From assembly GCF_010509075.1 (NCBI RefSeq), contig NZ_CP048433.1, positions 1,984,001 to 2,048,000 of the forward strand: DNA of 64,000 bases, written 5' to 3'. This DNA is from Collinsella aerofaciens ATCC 25986. GTDB lineage: Bacteria > Actinomycetota > Coriobacteriia > Coriobacteriales > Coriobacteriaceae. The notes beneath the pieces were generated by a model. That model did no database searches. It was given only the letters and a program-made list of their open reading frames with translations, and was not told where the DNA came from. Numbering within the stretch: the stretch's first letter is position 1; every line of letters begins with the position of its first letter. The translations under genes were made by a program, and so were the position numbers. Shown here piece after piece: positions 59,042-64,000 of this stretch.

Positions 59042-60373
59042 ATGAAGTACTTTGGCACCGACGGCTTTCGCGGTGAGGCCAACGTTGGGCTGACGGTAGA
59101 GCACGCTTATAAGATTGGCCGTTTTGTGGGCTGGTATTACGGCGCCAACCGCGAGCGCAAAGCGCGCGTGATCGTGGGCAAGGACACGCGTCGCTCGAGT
59201 TATATGTTCGAGGCGGCGCTGGTGAGCGGCCTGGTCGCGAGCGGTGCGGACGCCTATATGCTGCATGTGATCCCGACGCCGGGCGTGGCGCATCAGACCG
59301 TGGAGGGCTGCTTCGATTGCGGCATCATGATCAGCGCGAGCCACAACCCGTTTTGCGATAACGGCATTAAGCTCGTCAACAGCGACGGCTTTAAGATGGA
59401 CGAGGACGTGCTGGAGCTCATCGAGGACTATATCGATGGCAAGAGCGAGGTGCCGCTGGCAACGGGCAATCACATCGGCGCCACGGTGGACTACATGCAG
59501 GGTCGCAACCGCTACATTGCTTCGCTCATCGCCAGCGCGAACTTTTCGCTGCAGGGCGTCAAGATCGGCATCGATTGCGCCAACGGCTCGGCTTCCTCGG
59601 TGGCCAAGCCGGTGTTTGACGCGCTGGGCGCCGACGTGCGCGTGATCAACGCCGCGCCCGATGGCTTTAACATCAACGTCGACTGCGGCTCCACGCATAT
59701 GGAGCGCCTGCAGCGCCACGTGGTGGAGCAGGGCCTGGACGTGGGTTTTGCTTACGATGGCGATGCCGACCGCTGCCTGGCCGTGGATGAGCGCGGTCGC
59801 GTGGTAGACGGCGACCAGATTTTGTACGTGTGCGGCGTGTATCTGAACAAGCACGGTCGCCTTTCGGGCGGTACCGTGGTACCGACGATCGCCAGCAACT
59901 TTGGTCTGGTCAAGTCGCTGGAGCTTGCCGGACTGAGCGCCGTGACCAGCGGTGTGGGCGACCGTCACGTGTATGCCAAGATGCGCGAGGGCGGCTACAG
60001 CCTGGGCGGCGAGCAGACGGGCCATACGATCTTTGGCGATATCGAGCGCACGGGCGACGGCATTATGACTTCGCTGCGCGTGATGGAAGTGATTCGTGCC
60101 GAGCGCGAGACGCTCTCGCAGCTCACGGCTCCGTGTAGGCTGCTGCCGCAGGCGCAGGTGGCCGTGCACGTGGCGGATAAGGACGCCGCGCTCGAGAACA
60201 TGGGCGTGCAGAACGCCATCGCCGAGGCCGAGGCTGCGCTGGCAGGCGAGGGCCGCGTGCTCGTGCGCAAGAGCGGAACCGAGTCGGTTATCCGCGTGCT
60301 GGCCGAGGCGCCCGACCAAGCATCCGCCGATGCCGCCATGAAGCGCATCGCCAACGCGCTCGAGGCTCTGTAA
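59042..60373 (+). CDS. glmM: Phosphoglucosamine mutase
   Basis: A 443-residue alpha-D-phosphohexomutase converting glucosamine-6-P to glucosamine-1-P for UDP-GlcNAc and cell wall. FGTDGFRG opens the protein; S100 in MISASHNPFCDNGIK is the phosphoserine; DGDADRC binds magnesium; GGEQTGHTIFG is the sugar loop; RKSGTESVIRV binds phosphate. AAGGAGAGCGC precedes the ATG. It may be read from its own promoter or by read-through past the terminator at 58996. Confidence 0.95.
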   Translation: MKYFGTDGFRGEANVGLTVEHAYKIGRFVGWYYGANRERKARVIVGKDTRRSSYMFEAALVSGLVASGADAYMLHVIPTPGVAHQTVEGCFDCGIMISASHNPFCDNGIKLVNSDGFKMDEDVLELIEDYIDGKSEVPLATGNHIGATVDYMQGRNRYIASLIASANFSLQGVKIGIDCANGSASSVAKPVFDALGADVRVINAAPDGFNINVDCGSTHMERLQRHVVEQGLDVGFAYDGDADRCLAVDERGRVVDGDQILYVCGVYLNKHGRLSGGTVVPTIASNFGLVKSLELAGLSAVTSGVGDRHVYAKMREGGYSLGGEQTGHTIFGDIERTGDGIMTSLRVMEVIRAERETLSQLTAPCRLLPQAQVAVHVADKDAALENMGVQNAIAEAEAALAGEGRVLVRKSGTESVIRVLAEAPDQASADAAMKRIANALEAL

Positions 60374-60409
60374 GGTAGTCATTGGGGACGTTCTTAAACG
60401 ACTAGGTGG

Positions 60410-60448
60410 AAAGGGGGCGCCGCGGATTGGTTCCGCGGCGTCCCCTTT
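60410..60448. terminator. Bidirectional terminator between glmM and carboxypeptidase
   Basis: Stem GGGGGCGCCGCGGA/TCCGCGGCGTCCCC with TTGGT loop, AAA on one side and TTT on the other. It serves the two convergent genes. Confidence 0.8.
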
Positions 60449-60470
60449 GCGTTGGCGTGTCGGTTATGCC

Positions 60471-62054
60471 TTACAGCTCGTAGAGCGTGGTGAACTTGTC
60501 CTGCAGGTAGCTGCAGTAGTAGCGGGCATCGAACGCCATGCCGCAGGCGCCCTTGATGAGCTCCGGCGCGTCCTTGGCGCGTCCCCACTGCCAAATGCGC
60601 TCGCCCAGCCAGGCGCGAACGGGCGCAAGGTCGCCGCTCGCGCAGGCGCCGGTAAGGTCGACGCCGTCGCGGCACATGGCCGGCACGAACATGGCGTCGT
60701 AGGCGCTGCCCAGCGCATAGGTGGGGAAGTAGCCAAACGAGCCGCCGCTCCAGTGCGTATCCTGCAGGCAACCACGCGTGTCGTCGGGAACGGGGATGCC
60801 CAGGTACTCGTTCATAAAGCGATTCCAAAGCGCGGGGATATCCTTGGCTGTGGCCTCGCCGGCAAACAGCATGCGCTCGATCTCGTAGCGCACCATAACG
60901 TGCAGCGGATAGGTGAGCTCGTCGGCCTCGGTGCGGATCAACGACGGCTGCGCGATGTTCACGGCGCGGTAGAGCGTGTCCTCGTCGACGTCGCCGTAGA
61001 CCTCGGGCGCGTGGCGGCGCAGCACCTCGAGCAGCGGTCCCATAAAGGCGCGGCTGCGACCCACGGTGTTCTCGAAAAAGCGGCTCTGGCTCTCGTGGAT
61101 GCCCATGGAGGTGCCGCCCTCAAGACAGGTGCGCGCATAGGCGGGATTGACGCCCAGCTCGTACATGGCATGTCCCGCCTCGTGGATGATGCTGTAGACG
61201 TTGGAGATGCAATCGTTCTCGTAGATGTGTGTCGCGATGCGCGCGTCACCCACGGCAAAGCCCTCGCTAAACGGGTGTTCGGTAAAGGCAAGCGTGGTGT
61301 CGTTCAGGTTCAGGCCGACGAGCTTCATAAGGTCGAAGCTCATGGCGCGCTGGGCGGCCTCGGGCACGCGGGCGTGCAAAAAGTCGGCAGCGGGCTGCTG
61401 GCCGCGCTCGCCGATGGCGTGCACGAGCGGCACGACCGTCGCCTTGACCTCATCGCAAAACGCATCGAAGCTCTTGGCGGAAAGGCCGCGCTCGTACTGG
61501 TCGAGCCAAACGTCGTATGGGTCGCGCTTGGGGTCCATGAGTTCGGCCTGATGCTTAAGTTGGGCGACGATTCTATCCACATAGGGCTCAAAACTCGCCC
61601 AGTCGTTGGCCGTCTTGGCCTTGTGCCACACGGCGTCGGCCTCGCAGGTGAGCCTGGTCCAGGCCTCGGCCTCCTCGGTAGGAATAACGCTTGCCTCGCG
61701 CTGGTCGCGGCCGAGCACGCGGATCTCGTCGAGCAGCTGCGGGTCGTCGATTTTGCCGCCTGCAACCGTCTCGCGCGCTAACGAGCGTACGAGCTCAACG
61801 GACTTCTCGCTGGTCAGTAGCTTGTGATGTTCGCCGGCAAGCGTGCCCATGGCGTCGGCACGGGCGGCAGCGCCGTTGGCAGGAGCAATCGTCGCTCCAT
61901 CGAACTCGGCAATCTTGAGCAGGTACTCGCGAGTCCACAGCTTGCCCTCGAGTTTGCGGAACTTTTTGACGGCCTTGTCGACTTTAGCAGCCTTGACGCC
62001 CTTGGCAGCCTTTGCCACGGCGGCCTGGGCCTTCTTATCGAGTTTCTTTCCCAT
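60471..62054 (-). CDS. M32 carboxypeptidase (Taq type)
   Basis: A 527-residue zinc carboxypeptidase. The active-site motif SIIHEAGHAMYE (HExxH) lies near residue 290, with the third ligand in GIHESQSRFFEN and the family segments LTYPLHVMVRYEIE and HWSGGSFGYFPTYALGS. The N-terminal 35 residues are Lys/Ala-rich, an unusual extension. Cytosolic, removes C-terminal residues from peptides. AAGGATACGGT precedes the ATG. It is convergent with glmM and divergent from the pheS leader. Confidence 0.92.
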   Translation of the reverse strand: MGKKLDKKAQAAVAKAAKGVKAAKVDKAVKKFRKLEGKLWTREYLLKIAEFDGATIAPANGAAARADAMGTLAGEHHKLLTSEKSVELVRSLARETVAGGKIDDPQLLDEIRVLGRDQREASVIPTEEAEAWTRLTCEADAVWHKAKTANDWASFEPYVDRIVAQLKHQAELMDPKRDPYDVWLDQYERGLSAKSFDAFCDEVKATVVPLVHAIGERGQQPAADFLHARVPEAAQRAMSFDLMKLVGLNLNDTTLAFTEHPFSEGFAVGDARIATHIYENDCISNVYSIIHEAGHAMYELGVNPAYARTCLEGGTSMGIHESQSRFFENTVGRSRAFMGPLLEVLRRHAPEVYGDVDEDTLYRAVNIAQPSLIRTEADELTYPLHVMVRYEIERMLFAGEATAKDIPALWNRFMNEYLGIPVPDDTRGCLQDTHWSGGSFGYFPTYALGSAYDAMFVPAMCRDGVDLTGACASGDLAPVRAWLGERIWQWGRAKDAPELIKGACGMAFDARYYCSYLQDKFTTLYEL

Positions 62055-62183
62055 ACCGTATCCTTAATCTCGCAGGCCGAGCGCCGCAGGCGGGTGCGCG
62101 GCCAATTTGCACAGCTACCTGCCTTGTACCCAGCGCGAACAAAACGGAACGCGGCGATGCGCTCGCGAAATGTGTTATCCTAT
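62055..62183. other. Divergent promoter region of carboxypeptidase and pheST leader
   Basis: About 130 bp. A possible -10 TATCCT lies at 62176-62181 for the rightward leader RNA, with no good -35. Otherwise nothing is seen. Confidence 0.35.
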
Positions 62184-62474
62184 AGCCCAATGCGTTGACG
62201 GAGAGGGTTTTTGCCCGCCGCGTCGCCGGCAAGAGAGGGAAGGTCATGGGCTGCAAGCCTTCCTGCGGTGGCAAGGGCCAAGCGTTCACTCCCGAGCAGC
62301 AACCTCAACGGGCGCGCGGCCAGCGGCGGCGATGTCCCCAGTAGGGAAGCCGTGAGCCTCGCGACAAGGGGCAAAGAGTGGGCGCGGCGGGCCATACATC
62401 CGCCGGGTCAAACAAGGTGGTACCGCGGAATTTAACCGTCCTTGGGCAATGCACATGCCCGAGGGCGGTTTTTT
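62184..62474 (+). promoter_or_regulatory. T-box leader (tRNA-Phe-sensing) of pheST
   Basis: The hallmark T-box sequence AAGGTGGTACCGCGG is at 62414-62428. Its TGGT bulge would pair with the ACCA end of uncharged tRNA, consistent with tRNA-Phe. It is followed by an intrinsic terminator (left CCGTCCTTGGGCA 62436-62448, right TGCCCGAGGGCGG 62456-62468, then TTTTTT), the alternative fold to the antiterminator. The upstream part forms a long stem I with GAGAGGG words. A TTC (Phe) triplet at 62260-62262 is a candidate specifier; its placement in the loop is not proven. Uncharged tRNA-Phe should allow read-through into pheS. Confidence 0.9.
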
Positions 62475-62559
62475 GTTACCGAACCGGGCCGCGCATCCGC
62501 AGCATCGGGAGGCGTCAGCCGTCCCGGAGCGCGGATGCGCGAGAGACGAAAGGGAAGAC

Positions 62560-63636
62560 ATGAGTCTGATTGATGATCTGGTCAAACTCGAGGAAGAGGC
62601 CAAGGAGCTCGTCGCAGGTGCCGACGACGCCGCAAAGCTCGAGGCTGCGCGCGTTGAGCTGCTCGGTCGCAAGGGCCGCATCACCGGCCTGATGCGCATG
62701 ATGGGCAAGCTCGCCCCCGAGGATCGCCCCGTCATGGGCAAGCGCGCCAACGAGATGCGCCAGCTGATCGAGGGCATGCTCGACGAGCGCACCACCGAGA
62801 TGAAGGCCGCCGCCCTCAAGCACGCACTGGAGCACGAGGCCGTCGACATCACGCTGCCGGGCATCCGTCCGCAGATCGGTCACCAGCACCTGATCAAGCA
62901 GATCATCGAGGAGGCCGAGGACATCTTCTGCGGCATCGGCTACACCGTCGAGTCCGGCCCCATGGTCGACACCTCCTACTACAACTTCACCGCGCTCAAC
63001 GCCCCCATGGATCACCCGAGCCGCTCGGCCCGCGATACCTTCTACGTGGTCGACAATAACCCCGGCAGCGTCGCGCACCCCGAGGCCCACGCCCACGGCG
63101 AGTCGGACGTGCTGCTGCGCACCCAGACTTCGGGCGTGCAGATCCACACTATGGAGTCGCAGAAGCCGCCCATCTACATGATCTGCCCGGGCACCGTCTA
63201 CCGTCCCGACACGGCCGATGCCTGCCACCTGCCGCAGTTCAACCAGATCGAGGGCCTGGTCGTCGACGAGGGCATCACCTTTGGCGACCTGAAGGGCACG
63301 CTCGACTACTTTGTTAAGTGCATGTTTGGCGAGGATCGCAAGACGCGTTACCGCCCGCACTTCTTCCCCTTCACCGAGCCCAGCTGCGAGGTGGACGTGA
63401 GCTGCCACGTGTGCGGTGGCAAGGGCTGCAACTTCTGCAAGCATAGCGGCTGGATCGAGATCTTGGGCTGCGGCATGGTCGACCCCAACGTTCTTATCAA
63501 CTGTGGCATCGACCCCGAGAAGTATACCGGCTTCGCCTTTGGCATTGGCGCCGAACGCGTCGCGGCCCTGCGCTACGACCTGCCCGACCTCAGAACGCTC
63601 ATGACAGGCGATATGCGCTTCTTAAATCAGTTCTAG
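62560..63636 (+). CDS. pheS: Phenylalanyl-tRNA synthetase alpha subunit
   Basis: A 358-residue class II synthetase subunit. An N-terminal coiled coil (about 1-85) precedes the catalytic core with LRTQTSGVQIHTM, PGTVYRPDTADACHLPQFNQ (motif 2 region), RPHFFPFTEPSCEVDV and GFAFGIGAERVAAL (motif 3). A small Cys-rich insert (CHVCGGKGCNFCKHSGW) is present, as in many Gram-positive PheS. ATG 62560 with AAAGGGAAG upstream is chosen over the long open frame starting in the T-box. It is controlled by the T-box leader. pheT follows after 161 bp. Confidence 0.96.
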   Translation: MSLIDDLVKLEEEAKELVAGADDAAKLEAARVELLGRKGRITGLMRMMGKLAPEDRPVMGKRANEMRQLIEGMLDERTTEMKAAALKHALEHEAVDITLPGIRPQIGHQHLIKQIIEEAEDIFCGIGYTVESGPMVDTSYYNFTALNAPMDHPSRSARDTFYVVDNNPGSVAHPEAHAHGESDVLLRTQTSGVQIHTMESQKPPIYMICPGTVYRPDTADACHLPQFNQIEGLVVDEGITFGDLKGTLDYFVKCMFGEDRKTRYRPHFFPFTEPSCEVDVSCHVCGGKGCNFCKHSGWIEILGCGMVDPNVLINCGIDPEKYTGFAFGIGAERVAALRYDLPDLRTLMTGDMRFLNQF

Positions 63637-63649
63637 TCCCGGCGGCTTT

Positions 63650-63745
63650 CCCAAGCACCGCACCTTGCCTTTCAATCGTCGGTTGCGTACCTAAGTACGC
63701 GGCCCTCCTCTTTCAAGGCAATCTGCGGCACTTGGAAAACCCGTC
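63650..63745. repeat. Constant-core palindrome, family II copy B (between pheS and pheT)
   Basis: Imperfect arms (TTTCCCAAG, CCGCA and TTGCCTT against AAGGCAA, TGCGG and CTTGGAAA) enclose the core TTCAATCGTCGGT, GCGTAC-CTAA-GTACGC and CCCTCCTCTTTCA. The core is nearly identical to that at 37981-38027, while the stems differ. It lies inside the pheST operon. Confidence 0.8.
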
Positions 63746-63797
63746 TCCGTTGCAGTTTTCCGGCTCAAAGCCGCATTTATGAAAGGAGACCAGTTAG

Positions 63798-64000
63798 ATG
63801 CGCGTTTCTTACGACTGGCTCAAGACCATGATCGATATTCCGGAGGATCCCAAGACCCTTTCGGACGAATATATCCGTACCGGCACCGAGGTCGAGGCGA
63901 TCGACACCGTGGGCGAGTCCTTTGACCACGTGGTGACCGCCAAGGTGCTCACCAAGACCCCGCACCCCGATAGCGACCACATGTATGTGTGCTCGGTCGA
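63798..64000 (+). CDS. pheT: Phenylalanyl-tRNA synthetase beta subunit (N-terminus, runs off the right edge)
   Basis: The first 67 codons of pheT. MRVSYDWLKTMIDIPEDPK is the standard N-terminus; VVTAKVLTKTPHPDSDHMYVC is the start of the EMAP/tRNA-binding domain. GAAAGGAGA precedes the ATG. It is co-transcribed with pheS under the T-box, unless the palindrome in between limits read-through. Confidence 0.93.
   Translation, partial: MRVSYDWLKTMIDIPEDPKTLSDEYIRTGTEVEAIDTVGESFDHVVTAKVLTKTPHPDSDHMYVCSV

Overview
The window is high-GC (roughly 60-64 percent) bacterial chromosome. The gene content points to a Coriobacteriia gut anaerobe, most likely Collinsella or a close relative: rubrerythrin, a Rrf2 regulator, LytS/LytTR-type two-component pairs, a mannose-family PTS, several solitary GntR/UTRA regulators, a T-box-controlled pheST operon and dense intergenic palindromes. 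This assignment is inferred from gene content and composition; no rRNA gene is present to confirm it.

Layout. 0-12.3 kb: the N-terminus of an unknown protein (minus strand), an APC permease and an amidohydrolase, two paralogous LytS-like kinase/LytTR regulator pairs, a zinc-dependent phospholipase C-like protein, a UMF1-type MFS carrier, a GT2 glycosyltransferase and a YfcE-like phosphodiesterase. 12.3-27.6 kb: a 145-bp nested palindrome, tRNA-Asp, Rrf2, then a stress and DNA-repair block (MutY-like glycosylase without the usual cluster cysteines, rubrerythrin, RmuC, an ABC exporter, Nth, Mfd), followed by PAP2, a threonine-aldolase-like enzyme and a GNAT. 27.6-42.1 kb: a sugar-uptake neighbourhood with a mannose-family PTS (IIAB, IIC, IID), three SIS-domain proteins resembling FrlB-type Amadori deglycases, three GntR/UTRA regulators, a HAD phosphatase, a DMT carrier, YitT and RecQ. 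42.2-49.7 kb: an LDH/hydroxyisocaproate-type dehydrogenase, MetA, a solitary AbiEi-like protein between two copies of a long inverted repeat, 5-formyl-THF cyclo-ligase and an M16C protease. 49.8-55.2 kb: accessory-looking, with large palindromes, a GAGAGAT-rich low-GC leader, an AlbA_2/ATPase regulator, an HNH endonuclease, small unknown proteins and tRNA-Val. 55.4-64 kb: EamA carrier, DUF4012 protein, GlmM, M32 carboxypeptidase, a Phe T-box leader, pheS and the start of pheT.

How the parts may work together. The PTS would import and phosphorylate a sugar or sugar-amine adduct; the SIS proteins would split or isomerise the phosphorylated product. Each GntR gene has its own repeated operator-like motif nearby, so three related inducers may be sensed separately. 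Nth, the MutY-like protein, Mfd, RmuC and RecQ form the DNA-maintenance set.

The most unusual aspect is intergenic. At least four palindrome families are present. In two of them a conserved loop or core sits inside long, perfectly paired stems whose sequence differs completely between copies. A third family flanks the AbiEi-like gene and recurs at 49.9 kb.
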